From contig JAFSBZ010000048.1 of assembly GCA_017437005.1 (NCBI GenBank), positions 1 to 41,656 of the forward strand: DNA of 41,656 nucleotides, read 5' to 3'. The notes under the pieces were generated by a model. That model worked only from the letters and a program-made list of their open reading frames with translations. It had not been told where the DNA came from and ran no database searches. Each line of letters begins with the position of its first letter. Positions within the stretch are counted from its first letter, which is position 1. Of this stretch, positions 18,471 to 28,139 are shown piece after piece. The position numbers and the translations under genes are program-made. Source of the stretch: Clostridia bacterium (GTDB lineage: Bacteria > Bacillota > Clostridia > Oscillospirales > Acutalibacteraceae).

Positions 18471-19609
18471 TTTATTGACCTTCTTAATTTTTGTGTTGCT
18501 TTAATTAATGCAGTTTTCAACGCATCTATATCTTCTTGTGTTGTGTCACTCGAAAAGCTTATACGTAGCGCTGAGTCTACACGATTGCGGGAATATCCCA
18601 TTTCCTTTAACACATAACTGCCCTCGCCCTTTGCACATGCGCTACCCGATGACACGTAAATGCCCTCGGCCTCAAGAAAATGCAACAGTGTTTCAGAGCG
18701 ATAGCCTTCAACCGATACATTTAAAATATACGGCAAAACATCATCACAAGAGTTTACAGACACAATCCCCGTCTCAAGCAAGGTGCCCTTGGCGTATTTC
18801 CATAATTCTTTTTTTATTTTAAGATTTTCGTTAATATTGCCAAGGCTATCAATCGCGCCCTTCAAGCCGTAAATCAGCGGTACCGATTCAGTACCAGAGC
18901 GCATATTTTTTTCTTGGCCTCCGCCACAAATCAAAGGCTTTATGGTAATTCCTTTTTTTATATAAAGAACACCCACACCCTTTGGTCCGTGAATTTTATG
19001 TCCGCTTGCCGTAAACAAATCAACGCCAAGCTCGGATAAATTTATCGGCATTTTACCAAACGCTTGTACACCGTCGCAATGAAGCAAAGCAGGTGCATTT
19101 ACAGCCTTTATAGCATCAGCCGCCGCCTTAATCGGTTGAATTGCTCCTGTTTCGTTATTTACAAGCATAATGCTTACAAGAATAGTATCTTTATTTATTG
19201 CTAAATTCAAATCCTCAACCGATATAACACCGTTTGCCTGAGGTTTTAAATATACTACCTCAAAGCCGTCTTCTTCCAAACGTTTAACGGTTTCTAAAAC
19301 CGACGGATGCTCAATGGCGGTGGTAACAATTCTATTTCCGCGTTTTTTACGAGAATGTACCGCACCTGTAATAGCGGTATTATTCCCCTCGGTGCCGCTA
19401 CCCATAAAATATATCTCATCTTCACGGCATTTAAGCATTGCCGCTACTGATTTTCTTGTATCATCCACAAGCATTTGAGCGTTAAATCCCAAATCGTAAA
19501 GACTTGATGGATTGCCCCAATTCTCACACAAAGCAAGGTTTATGTTTTGAATAGCCCTTTGACAAGGCGCAGTTGTTGCGCTATTATCAAGATAAACCAT
19601 CTTTTTCAA
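18467..19609 (-). CDS. Cysteine desulfurase (NifS/IscS-like), ThiI partner
   Basis: A PLP enzyme that moves sulfur from cysteine to its own Cys and then to ThiI. Visible are the N-terminal YLDNSATTAPCQ, the Asp/Gln region HCDGVQAFGK, the PLP lysine in ASGHKIHGPKG and the active cysteine in SSGSACAKGEGSYVL (long-loop, group I type). A TTG at 19609 is the preferred start because GGGTGGT lies upstream. An ATG at 19624 has no ribosome site, and an ATG at 19600 is also possible. Product about 380 aa. Confidence 0.93.
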   Translation of the reverse strand: MKKMVYLDNSATTAPCQRAIQNINLALCENWGNPSSLYDLGFNAQMLVDDTRKSVAAMLKCREDEIYFMGSGTEGNNTAITGAVHSRKKRGNRIVTTAIEHPSVLETVKRLEEDGFEVVYLKPQANGVISVEDLNLAINKDTILVSIMLVNNETGAIQPIKAAADAIKAVNAPALLHCDGVQAFGKMPINLSELGVDLFTASGHKIHGPKGVGVLYIKKGITIKPLICGGGQEKNMRSGTESVPLIYGLKGAIDSLGNINENLKIKKELWKYAKGTLLETGIVSVNSCDDVLPYILNVSVEGYRSETLLHFLEAEGIYVSSGSACAKGEGSYVLKEMGYSRNRVDSALRISFSSDTTQEDIDALKTALIKATQKLRRSIK

Positions 19610-19775
19610 AACATACCACCCCATTTTTTCTTATTCAATATCATTATACAGTATATTTTAAAAATAAACAATACCAAATATCTTAAAATTTAGTATAATT
19701 TTTTTATGCAAACTCTTGAAAAGAATATGTCAAGATATTATAATATACAATAGCGAAATTTTTGGAGGATTTTAT

Positions 19776-20819
19776 ATGGTTAAAAAAATTTTTGCGACTT
19801 TGATTGCCGTACTTATGATATTTGCGACAGGTTGCAACAATGATGCTGATTTTGAAAATCTTTCGGATTACGAAAGCGAAGCATCTACTATTATAGAAAA
19901 CGAGGAACCCGCTCCAGAGCTTTTAGTTAACCCACTTACAGGTGTTGCAGAGCTTGGCGATGCTAATAAGGTAAACCGTCGCCCTGTTGCTGTTATGATA
20001 AACAACCTTGATAATACCGTAAGAAAAGTTCAAACAGGCTTATCAAAAGCGGATATTATTTACGAGACCGAGGTCGAAGGCGGACTTACTCGTCTTATGG
20101 CGGTTTATCAAGACATCTCCGACCTTGACAAAATCGGTACGGTACGTTCAGCACGTTATCAGTACATCGATTTGGCCTTGGGTCATAACGCAGTTTATGT
20201 GCATTTTGGTTTTAATACTTATTGCAAAAGCCACCTTACCGATGTAGATGATATTGAATTTAAGGACAACTCCAAAGGTTCAAAGCGTATATCTAACGGC
20301 CTTGCAACCGAGCATACCGCTTATGCTCTTGCCAAAGAACTAAACGAGCATATTTCAAACGAATTTAATATGTCGGTAAAATCGGTAGCTCCTTGGGTTA
20401 ATTTCACTGACGAAACACTCACCCTTGACGGCGGTCCTGCCACAAGCGTTAATATTCCCTATCCCGCATCAAGCACTACATTTACATACGATTCTGCAAG
20501 CGGTCTTTACACCAGACTTTTAGGCTCTACCGTACAAACTGATTACTTTACTCAAGAAAAAACACAGGTTAAAAATATCTTTATTCTTCTTACAAGTATG
20601 TCATACTACAGTGACGGTAAAACCAGAAAGGTTGATTTTAGCGGTGGTGACGGTTATTACATCACAAACGGGACCGTTCAGTTTATAAAATGGGAAAAAG
20701 GCGCATCCACCAACGGCTTTAAATTTACTGATACTAACGGCAACGAAATAAAGGTAAGCGCAGGTAATTCTTGGGTTAGCATAGCAAACAAATCCACCTG
20801 TAATCCATCTATACAGTAA
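19776..20819 (+). CDS. DUF3048-domain lipoprotein (YerB-like)
   Basis: 347 aa. The N-terminal signal with lipobox FATGC precedes an acidic linker and the DUF3048 domain, recognisable by PVAVMINNLDNTVRKVQTGL, ADIIYETEVEGGLTRLMAVY and IGTVRSARYQYIDLALGHNA. A second beta domain ends the protein. YerB-type proteins are surface lipoproteins of unknown role. The ATG at 19776 follows TTTGGAGG. A TATAAT at 19694-19699 may be its -10 box, but no good -35 is seen. galT follows 10 bp later. Confidence 0.88.
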   Translation: MVKKIFATLIAVLMIFATGCNNDADFENLSDYESEASTIIENEEPAPELLVNPLTGVAELGDANKVNRRPVAVMINNLDNTVRKVQTGLSKADIIYETEVEGGLTRLMAVYQDISDLDKIGTVRSARYQYIDLALGHNAVYVHFGFNTYCKSHLTDVDDIEFKDNSKGSKRISNGLATEHTAYALAKELNEHISNEFNMSVKSVAPWVNFTDETLTLDGGPATSVNIPYPASSTTFTYDSASGLYTRLLGSTVQTDYFTQEKTQVKNIFILLTSMSYYSDGKTRKVDFSGGDGYYITNGTVQFIKWEKGASTNGFKFTDTNGNEIKVSAGNSWVSIANKSTCNPSIQ

Positions 20820-20829
20820 GGAGAAAGAT

Positions 20830-22326
20830 ATGATACAAACACAAATCAAAAAACTTATTTGTTACGGGCTCCAGAAAAATCTTTTTGCTAAACGCGACGA
20901 AATATATGTAACCAATCTTTTAATTGATGCGTTGGGTCTTGACGAGTTTGCTTGCGAAGAAAATTTCGCTGATGTTGATTTGGAATCTACTCTTGCCGCA
21001 ATTCTTGATTACGCGGTTGAAAAAGGCATTATTGAAGATGATATTACATCTCGCGATTTGTTTGATACCAAGCTTATGGGCCTTATGATGCCTCGTCCTT
21101 CTGAAGTAGAGTTTGAATTTTTCACCCGTTATAACGATGTATCGCCCGAAGCTGCAACCGACTACTACCACAAGCTTTCAAAAGACAGCGACTATATTCG
21201 TACATACCGAATCGCAAAGGATATGAAATGGATTTCTCCTACCGAATATGGTGATTTGGATATTACCATCAATCTTTCAAAGCCCGAAAAAAGCCTTAAA
21301 GAAATTATGGCCGCTAAAAATGCTCCACAATCAGGATATCCAAAATGCTTGCTTTGTAAAGAGTGTGAAGGTTATGCCGGCAGAGTAAACTTCCCTGCTC
21401 GTCAAAACCACCGTGTAATTCCACTTAAGTTAACCGACGAAAATTGGTTTATGCAGTATTCACCATATGTGTACTACCCTGAGCATTGTATAGTATTTAA
21501 TGCAGAGCATACACCAATGCTTGTAGACCGCAAGGCTTTTTGCAAGCTGTTTGACTTTGTAAAAATGTTCCCACATTATTTTATTGGTTCAAACGCAGGC
21601 TTGCCAATTGTTGGTGGCTCAATTTTAAGCCACGAGCATTTCCAAGGCGGTCGTTACACCTTTGCTATGGAGAAAGCACCTATTGAAAAGCCGATAGTAT
21701 TTAAAGGCTACGAGGACGTTACCTCAGGTCTTGTAAAGTGGCCGATGTCTGTAATTCGTCTAACAGCCGACAGCGCTGAGCGTGTTATTGACCTTGCTGA
21801 TAAAATTTTTACCACCTGGCAAGATTATACCGACGAGAGCGTATTTATATTTGCCGAAACCGATGGTGAACCACACAATGCAGTAACTCCTATTGCGCGT
21901 ATGCGTGGCGACAAGTACGAGCTTGATTTGGTTCTTCGCAACAACATTACTACCGACGAACATCCTCTCGGTGTTTTCCACCCACACGCTGAACTTCATC
22001 ACATCAAGAAAGAAAATATTGGTCTTATTGAGGTTATGGGTCTTGCTGTACTTCCCGCACGTCTTAAAACCGAAATGGCAGAGCTTGAAAAAGCAATGCT
22101 AAGCGGTGCAGATATTCGCTCAATCGAAAGCATAGAAAAGCATGCCGATTGGGCAGATGAAATTAAGGCAAAATACAACGATATAAATGCTGACAATATC
22201 GATAAGATTATCAAGGACGAAATCGGTATTGTGTTCTCCCGCGTTCTTGAAGACGCAGGCGTATTCAAGCGCGACCAAAAGGGTCAAGATGCATTTATGA
22301 AGTTTATAAATTATGTAAATAAATAA
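20830..22326 (+). CDS. galT: UDP-glucose--hexose-1-phosphate uridylyltransferase, type 2
   Basis: Exchanges UMP between UDP-glucose and galactose-1-phosphate in the Leloir pathway. The 498-aa length is that of the Gram-positive GalT2 family, not the shorter E. coli type. The active-site SHEHFQGGRY, the cysteine motif CLLCKECEGYAGR and YFIGSNAGLPIVGG are present. Type 2 enzymes also act on GlcNAc-1-P or GalNAc-1-P in some lacto-N-biose pathways, so it could use the product of the NahK-like kinase at 1528. GGAG precedes the ATG. Confidence 0.95.
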   Translation: MIQTQIKKLICYGLQKNLFAKRDEIYVTNLLIDALGLDEFACEENFADVDLESTLAAILDYAVEKGIIEDDITSRDLFDTKLMGLMMPRPSEVEFEFFTRYNDVSPEAATDYYHKLSKDSDYIRTYRIAKDMKWISPTEYGDLDITINLSKPEKSLKEIMAAKNAPQSGYPKCLLCKECEGYAGRVNFPARQNHRVIPLKLTDENWFMQYSPYVYYPEHCIVFNAEHTPMLVDRKAFCKLFDFVKMFPHYFIGSNAGLPIVGGSILSHEHFQGGRYTFAMEKAPIEKPIVFKGYEDVTSGLVKWPMSVIRLTADSAERVIDLADKIFTTWQDYTDESVFIFAETDGEPHNAVTPIARMRGDKYELDLVLRNNITTDEHPLGVFHPHAELHHIKKENIGLIEVMGLAVLPARLKTEMAELEKAMLSGADIRSIESIEKHADWADEIKAKYNDINADNIDKIIKDEIGIVFSRVLEDAGVFKRDQKGQDAFMKFINYVNK

Positions 22327-22332
22327 TAATTT

Positions 22333-22369
22333 ACACCGTACTTTTTACAAAAAGTACGGTGTTTTTTTA
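22333..22369. terminator. Bidirectional terminator
   Basis: Stem ACACCGTACTTTTT/AAAAAGTACGGTGT (about 22333-22362) followed by T7. It ends galT and, read the other way, the converging sleB. Confidence 0.88.
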
Positions 22370-23005
22370 CGCACAAAATACGTGTCTACCTATAGTGGTT
22401 ATAACCGGTCGTGAAAAAATCCATTTGTTTGTGGCAACCGATGGATTATAGTAATAAATTGCTCCGCCTGATGGGTCTAAACCGTTTATCGCATCGCGTG
22501 CCGCCGAATAGGCGCTATCGGATATAGGCTCATAAAACTGACCGTCATAAAGGCAAGAAAATGCACCGTTTTGATACACTACACCTGATAGCGTGTCGGG
22601 GAACGACGGATGCTCAATCCGATTAAGAACAACAGCACCTACCGCCACCTGACCGAGATATGTTTCGCCTCGCGCCTCAGCGGATATTATACGTGCCAAC
22701 AGTTCGTAATCAGCCGAGTTGTATACATTTGTTTTTGATATACCTAATGCCGCTAAAGTTTTTGTGCCGACTATACCGTCAGCTTCAAGGCCGTTTGATT
22801 TTTGAAATTTTATTACAGCATTTCTGGTCGCTGTGCCAAAAATACCGTCTACCTTACCATTATAATAACCCCACTCTTTTAATCGTGTTTGTATTTCGCT
22901 TACTTCACTGCCTGTTGATCCCATTTTTGAAAGAGCACCTACCGTAATACACAGCATACAAAAAAGCACAAAAATTGTGATAAAAAGTTTTAAAGGTCTA
23001 TTCAT
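22367..23005 (-). CDS. sleB: Spore cortex-lytic enzyme / cell wall hydrolase, SleB type
   Basis: Degrades cortex peptidoglycan in germination. The 212-aa protein has a signal peptide, a PG_binding_1 domain (VSEIQTRLKEWGYYNGKVDG, FGTATRNAVIKFQ) and a C-terminal Hydrolase_2 domain with ARIISAEARGE (catalytic Glu) and QVAVGAVVLNRIEHPSFP, ending KWIFSRPVITTIGRHVFCA. The ATG at 23005 follows GGAGGGA; a longer frame to 23077 has no ribosome site. No ypeB partner is adjacent, which is unusual next to bacilli. Confidence 0.92.
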   Translation of the reverse strand: MNRPLKLFITIFVLFCMLCITVGALSKMGSTGSEVSEIQTRLKEWGYYNGKVDGIFGTATRNAVIKFQKSNGLEADGIVGTKTLAALGISKTNVYNSADYELLARIISAEARGETYLGQVAVGAVVLNRIEHPSFPDTLSGVVYQNGAFSCLYDGQFYEPISDSAYSAARDAINGLDPSGGAIYYYNPSVATNKWIFSRPVITTIGRHVFCA

Positions 23006-23103
23006 AAAAATCCCTCCAAAAACATTGTTCCCAAAAACAGCAAAAAAATAATTAGTTGTTTTTTCTTTTAAAGACAAAAAAATCTGTTTTTTGATTTTTC
23101 ACT

Positions 23104-23136
23104 TTGACAAAAATTTTCCTCCTTTGACTATATAAT
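23104..23136 (+). promoter_or_regulatory. spoIIE promoter with 21-bp spacer and Spo0A-box-like repeats
   Basis: TTGACA (23104-23109), 21 bp, TATAAT (23131-23136). TTTGAC(A/T), one base from the Spo0A box TTCGACA, occurs at 23103, 23123 and 23140. In Bacillus the Spo0A-activated spoIIE and spoIIG promoters also have over-long 21-22 bp spacers, so this is a likely sigma-A/Spo0A promoter. Confidence 0.7.
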
Positions 23137-23188
23137 AAATTTGACAATTTATCCCCTCAAAGAAGTTTAAAAGGAGCGTTTTTTTAAA

Positions 23189-25495
23189 ATGAAAGATCTG
23201 ATTACAAAATCAACTGCCGCTATTAATCAATCAACCATTACAAACATTTCGGCGCTGTCGCTACATATTCTTATAGCCTTTATATCATTTATTGCCTCGC
23301 GCGGAATAATTTTTGAAACACTTATGCCTTTTGGTCTTGTATTTGTAGCGGGCTGCAGTTCAGTTTTTTTGCCAAGTACCGCCATTGGCGCTTTTGTGGG
23401 ATATTTTATACCCGCAGCATCAACCGGAGGATTTCGATATCTTGCGGCGCTGCTCGCAGTAGTTGCAATAAGACTTTTAATCTCTGGATATCGGCACATA
23501 TGCGACAACTCTTTTTTTCTTGGTGCGATAGCACTATTTTCAAACGCTGTTACAAGCATAGTAAGTTATAGCGGTGTGCCGCTTGATTTACTTAAGCTTG
23601 CAGCAGAATGTATTATTATTTTTGGATCGGTTTTTGTAATTCATCGCACATTTACCGCACTATCCTTTAATGCTACAGGCTTTACGCTCGACGAGATGAT
23701 TTGTCTTATAAGCGCGGGTGTAATGGTGCTTATAGGACTTATGGACATTTCGCTTGCAGGAATATCTATGGGCCGCACGACAGGTATTTTTTTAATACTG
23801 GCAGCCGCTCGTTACGGCGGCGCATCTGTAAGCAGTGTTTGCGGAATTGCGCTTTCGTTTGCTTGTATGGTTACAAGCTCTTACGAAAACGGAATTGGTA
23901 TTTATGCTTTGATGGGACTTGCTACCGGTGTTTTCAGTTCACTTGGAAAATACGCTATTTCGGTTTCTTCAGTAGCAAGCGGAATAATAGCAATATCGTT
24001 TTTACAGTTTCAAAACGGCTCCGGTCTATTTTTAGCTGAAATTATAATTGCATCAATTTTCTTTTTGCTTATTCCTCGCTCATTTGGAATATATTTAAGC
24101 AAGCTTTTTTACCGCGCGCCAATTGTAAACGCCTCAAACGACGCCGCAAAGGCTGTTCGTTTGCGTTTAGGTTTGGCATCAGATGCATTGCTTGGTGTAT
24201 CAAGCACAGTTACACAGGTATCGCAAGAGCTCGCCAAAATTAACGCGCCCGATTTTAAATCGGTATTAGGCTTTATAGAGCAAGACGCTTGCGCAGGCTG
24301 TAAATTGCGACTTCACTGTTGGGAAAGTAAATCCTCCGCCACATTAGAAGCGGTTATGCAAATGATAAACTGCATAAAGGGCGGCGAAAATTTAGACACC
24401 ACATCATTAGACGAGTTTCGTGGTAGATGTATTAGGATAAATAAAATGCAGGATGCGGTGAAATATCGTTACTCGCAATATGCATCGCACATTGCTGCCG
24501 AAGACCGTATACAAGAGGTACGTCAGGTAGTGTCAGAGCAGTTTGAGGGTGTAGCCGATATGCTACAGCAGTTATCACACAGCCTTTCTGCCGACGAACA
24601 TTTCAATTCCCGTGCCGCAACTGCGGCGGCATCAGCACTTAAAAACATTGGTATTCGCACCGAAGAATGCGCCGCAAAAATAGATAGCTTTGGAAGAATG
24701 TCGCTCGAAATAAAAATAAAGCTTGACGATACAACGGTGATAAATCGACTACAGATTATGAAAATACTATCAATCGCGTGCGAGCGAAATTTTAGCCCAC
24801 CAAATATAGCCAAATCGACCGATAGCGCCATTATAACCATAAACGAGCACGCTAATTTTAGAATAGATATCGGTATTGAACAGCACTGTGCTGTTGCGGG
24901 TAGTGTTTGCGGCGATTCATATAAATTTTTTAATGATGGCAAGGGCCATTTTGTAATGATTTTGAGTGACGGTATGGGCACAGGCGGACGAGCTGCAGTA
25001 GACGGCGCAATGGCTTCGGGATTGATGACACAATTGTTAAAAGCCGGGCTTGGATATGATTGCTCACTCAAAATTCTAAATTCTTCTATGTTGTTCAAAT
25101 CAAGCGACGAATCGCTTGCTACAATAGACATCGCAAGTATTGACCTTTTTACCGGCAATACACGGCTTTATAAAGCAGGCGCCGCGCCAACAATAGTACG
25201 TCGAAGCGGTCATTCCGGCAAAGCTGAAAGCCGTAACCTGCCTATTGGAATTTTAAAGGATGTTTCTTTTGACCGAGCAGGCATACGACTGCGACACGGC
25301 GATATTTTACTGCTCCTTTCCGACGGTGCAACCTTTGACGGCACCGAATGGATACGCGAGGAGCTCGAAGCATGGCAAGAAGGTAGCGCTCAAGACCTCG
25401 CCGAGCGCATTTGTGACAGCGCTTGCCGCAGATATACCACCTCCCGCCCAGACGATATTACGGTTATGGCGGCCATTTTAGAAAAAAACGTATAA
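23189..25495 (+). CDS. spoIIE: Stage II sporulation protein E, PP2C phosphatase
   Basis: A membrane-bound phosphatase that dephosphorylates SpoIIAA and so switches on sigma-F in the forespore. 768 aa: about ten membrane helices in residues 20-300, a central regulatory region containing a cysteine cluster (CAGCKLRLHC, near 367), and a C-terminal PP2C domain with metal-binding LSDGMGTGGRA (near 593) and LLLLSDGATFDG (near 705), ending RPDDITVMAAIL. The ATG follows AAAGGAG. Monocistronic between a Spo0A-type promoter and a strong terminator. Confidence 0.96.
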   Translation: MKDLITKSTAAINQSTITNISALSLHILIAFISFIASRGIIFETLMPFGLVFVAGCSSVFLPSTAIGAFVGYFIPAASTGGFRYLAALLAVVAIRLLISGYRHICDNSFFLGAIALFSNAVTSIVSYSGVPLDLLKLAAECIIIFGSVFVIHRTFTALSFNATGFTLDEMICLISAGVMVLIGLMDISLAGISMGRTTGIFLILAAARYGGASVSSVCGIALSFACMVTSSYENGIGIYALMGLATGVFSSLGKYAISVSSVASGIIAISFLQFQNGSGLFLAEIIIASIFFLLIPRSFGIYLSKLFYRAPIVNASNDAAKAVRLRLGLASDALLGVSSTVTQVSQELAKINAPDFKSVLGFIEQDACAGCKLRLHCWESKSSATLEAVMQMINCIKGGENLDTTSLDEFRGRCIRINKMQDAVKYRYSQYASHIAAEDRIQEVRQVVSEQFEGVADMLQQLSHSLSADEHFNSRAATAAASALKNIGIRTEECAAKIDSFGRMSLEIKIKLDDTTVINRLQIMKILSIACERNFSPPNIAKSTDSAIITINEHANFRIDIGIEQHCAVAGSVCGDSYKFFNDGKGHFVMILSDGMGTGGRAAVDGAMASGLMTQLLKAGLGYDCSLKILNSSMLFKSSDESLATIDIASIDLFTGNTRLYKAGAAPTIVRRSGHSGKAESRNLPIGILKDVSFDRAGIRLRHGDILLLLSDGATFDGTEWIREELEAWQEGSAQDLAERICDSACRRYTTSRPDDITVMAAILEKNV

Positions 25496-25502
25496 TATCA
25501 TC

Positions 25503-25543
25503 AAAAAAGCAACCAATCGCTTTAAACTTTGGTTGCTTTTTTA
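25503..25543 (+). terminator. Terminator of spoIIE
   Basis: Stem AAAAAGCAACCA / TGGTTGCTTTTTT with a 14-base loop, ending in a T-run. Confidence 0.88.
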
Positions 25544-25635
25544 TATTTAGACTTTTTTACCTTTTTGTTGACAAAGTACCTTTTTTTATGGTAATTTTAA
25601 ACTGTCATAAATTGCGGACAGGGGGGCTTGCATAT

Positions 25636-27456
25636 ATGTTTAATCGTCAAAAAGAAAAAATGCATTTTTTTGAAGAACAGATAATACATACCGAAGATCG
25701 ATTTATAAACGCGTATATGTCAGAGCACCCCGACAAAATTAAGGCCTTACGACTTTTATTTAAACTATATAAAGGTCATTATGGACGATTGTTGCTTGGC
25801 GCGTTGATATACATAATAAAAGACAGTCCTATGTGGGTACTGCCACTTATTACTGCAAACGTTATAAATCTGGTTACAAACCCACCCGAAAATTTTTGGA
25901 CACAAATAATTATTAACGCTATAATAGCCGTCTCGCTTTTGCTGTTAAACATCCCGTTTCACACGCTTTATGTTAAAATACTTTCCAAAGCAAACCGCAA
26001 TGTCGAAGCAGGGCTTCGTGGTGCTATGGTGCGCAAGCTTCAACAGCTTTCTATAAGCTATCACAAGGATACTCAGTCAGGTAAAATTCAATCCAAGGTT
26101 ATGCGAGATGTCGAGGTTGTAACCGACTTGGCATCTCACATTATGAACACCATTTTGGGAACGCTTATTAATCTATGCATAACCCTTGTGGTAATAATTA
26201 CAAACAACATTGTAATCTTTTTTATGTTTTTGTTGCTTATTCCCGCGGCTGTAATACTTCAAAAGAGTTTTCACAAAATTATGCACACCCAAACCAAAGA
26301 ATTCCGTCAAGAGCTTGAAAATACATCCTCGGCGGTCTACGATATGGAGGAGCTTATTCCCGTCACGCGCGCGCACAACCTCGAAAACACTGAGGTAAAA
26401 AAGCTTACCCGTGCCATAACAAAAATTGCCGAGCGTGGATATCGCTCGGACTCTACCTATAGTTTTTTTGGTGCGCTTAGTTGGGCGCTTATGAACTTTT
26501 TTCAGATTGCCTGCCTTTTTATAACAGTTTTTATGGCATTTAAAAAGTTTATTTCAATTGGTGAAATTTCTCTTTATCAAACGTATTTTGTGTCACTTTC
26601 GGGCAACGTTATGTCTATTGTGTATCTTCTTCCCGCGATAACCCGTGGTGCTGATTCTATACGCTCTATCGGTGAAATTTTATCATCACACGATGTAGAA
26701 AAAAACAATAACAAGCCTGCGCTTGCTGACCTTAAGGGAAAATACGAATTTAAAAATGTAGTCTTTAATTACGATATGGAAACCCACGTGCTAAACGGCC
26801 TTGATCTTACTGTAAACGAGGGCGAAACCATAGCGCTTGTGGGTGAATCGGGCAGTGGTAAAAGTACAATTATAAATCTTGTTACGGGATTTAATCTTGC
26901 CGAGGGCGGTCAGCTTCTTGTTGACGGGCAAGACATAAAGGATTTTGACCTACGTTCTTATAGAAGATTTTTATCGGTGGTACCACAGCACTCTATTCTT
27001 TTTTCGGGTACAGTACGTGAGAATATTACCTACGGAAATGACACTTATACCCAGCAACAACTATCCGATGCCATCCACGCTGCCCAACTTGACGACGTGG
27101 TAGCTCGCTTGCCACACGGTCTTGACACCAGCGTTGGTGAACACGGCGCAAAGCTTTCAGGTGGACAAAGACAGCGAATATCTATAGCGCGAGCTATAAT
27201 ACGTGACCCAAAGGTTATAATTTTTGACGAGGCAACCAGCGCGCTTGACAGCGTAACCGAGCGCGAAATTCAGGCGGCTATAGACAACCTTACACGCAAC
27301 CGCACCACCTTTGTTGTAGCGCATCGCCTCTCTACCATAAAAAATGCCGACAAAATTGCCGTTATTAAAGACGGCAAATGCGTTGAGTTTGGCACCTACG
27401 ACGAGCTTATTGCCCGTCGCGGAGAGTTTTTTGCATTTAAAGAAATTCAATCTTAA
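25636..27456 (+). CDS. ABC exporter, fused membrane and ATPase half-transporter
   Basis: 606 aa: an exporter-type six-helix membrane domain (about 75-350) joined to a nucleotide-binding domain with Walker A GESGSGKST, Q-loop VPQHSILF, signature LSGGQRQRIS, Walker B VIIFDEATSALD and H-loop AHRLST. It should work as a homodimer or with a distant partner, since no second half-transporter is adjacent. Substrate unknown (drug, peptide or lipid). The ATG at 25636 follows a run of six G. A possible -35 TTGACA at 25568-25573 has only a weak -10 (TAATTT, 25592). uridine kinase follows 20 bp later. Confidence 0.92.
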   Translation: MFNRQKEKMHFFEEQIIHTEDRFINAYMSEHPDKIKALRLLFKLYKGHYGRLLLGALIYIIKDSPMWVLPLITANVINLVTNPPENFWTQIIINAIIAVSLLLLNIPFHTLYVKILSKANRNVEAGLRGAMVRKLQQLSISYHKDTQSGKIQSKVMRDVEVVTDLASHIMNTILGTLINLCITLVVIITNNIVIFFMFLLLIPAAVILQKSFHKIMHTQTKEFRQELENTSSAVYDMEELIPVTRAHNLENTEVKKLTRAITKIAERGYRSDSTYSFFGALSWALMNFFQIACLFITVFMAFKKFISIGEISLYQTYFVSLSGNVMSIVYLLPAITRGADSIRSIGEILSSHDVEKNNNKPALADLKGKYEFKNVVFNYDMETHVLNGLDLTVNEGETIALVGESGSGKSTIINLVTGFNLAEGGQLLVDGQDIKDFDLRSYRRFLSVVPQHSILFSGTVRENITYGNDTYTQQQLSDAIHAAQLDDVVARLPHGLDTSVGEHGAKLSGGQRQRISIARAIIRDPKVIIFDEATSALDSVTEREIQAAIDNLTRNRTTFVVAHRLSTIKNADKIAVIKDGKCVEFGTYDELIARRGEFFAFKEIQS

Positions 27457-27476
27457 AAATTTAAGGAGCAAACAAT

Positions 27477-28088
27477 ATGAAACCATACATTATTGGTGTT
27501 GCCGGTGGCAGCGGCTCGGGTAAATCAACCTTTGCCCACCGTATAAAAGAAGCTTTTCCAACTCAAGTTTCACTCATTAGTTGTGATAACTACTATCTAC
27601 CGCACGATGAATTACCGCTGGAAAAAAGAGCGCACTTGAACTATGATTCACCAAAAGCATTAGAATTTGACCTAATGGTGCGCCATTTAGAACAACTTAA
27701 AAACGGACAAGCCGTGCTTTGCCCTGTGTATGATTTTTCCAAGCATACACGAAGCAGTCTTTTTACCGAGATAAAGCCCTGCCCTATCATTATAATTGAC
27801 GGTATTCTTATTTTTCACGATAAAGACTTACGAGATTGTATGGATCTTAAAATTTACGTAGAGACCGATGCGGACGAACGAATTTTGCGCCGTGCCAGAC
27901 GCGATATGGTAGAACGCGGACGTGATATCGACAGCGTTATTGAACAATACCTATCTACCGTAAAGCCAATGCATAACACTTATGTAAAGCCCACTAAAAT
28001 TTTTGCCGATATTATTTTAAACGGCGGCAAAAACGAGCAGGCATTTCAGTTGGTAAAAACTCAGATCGAACAATTACTTTGCAAATAA
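27477..28088 (+). CDS. udk: Uridine kinase family protein
   Basis: Phosphorylates uridine and cytidine to their monophosphates in pyrimidine salvage. 203 aa, with Walker A GGSGSGKST at the N-terminus, the substrate-binding SCDNYYLPHDELP, the YDSPKALEFDLM region, and the lid RRARRDMVERGRD. AAGGAG precedes the ATG. Likely co-transcribed with the ABC exporter and closed by the terminator at 28096. Confidence 0.94.
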   Translation: MKPYIIGVAGGSGSGKSTFAHRIKEAFPTQVSLISCDNYYLPHDELPLEKRAHLNYDSPKALEFDLMVRHLEQLKNGQAVLCPVYDFSKHTRSSLFTEIKPCPIIIIDGILIFHDKDLRDCMDLKIYVETDADERILRRARRDMVERGRDIDSVIEQYLSTVKPMHNTYVKPTKIFADIILNGGKNEQAFQLVKTQIEQLLCK

Positions 28089-28095
28089 CGAAGAA

Positions 28096-28134
28096 AAAAC
28101 GAACACACCAATTATGGATTGTGTTCGTTTTTTT
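28096..28134. terminator. Terminator between udk and the TIR gene
   Basis: Stem AAACGAACACA / TGTGTTCGTTT with a 12-base loop and T7. The A-run on the left lets it serve the converging TIR gene too. It marks the last recognisable backbone unit. Confidence 0.85.
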
Positions 28135-28139
28135 GTTTA

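Noticed and set aside
24523-25158. 211-codon open frame antisense to spoIIE
   Set aside because: It lies wholly opposite the PP2C and linker region of an intact spoIIE, has no ribosome site and its sequence is a shadow of the codon bias.
25568-25597. Promoter for the ABC exporter gene
   Set aside because: The -35 is perfect but the only -10 candidate (TAATTT) is poor; left as a remark in the gene entry.
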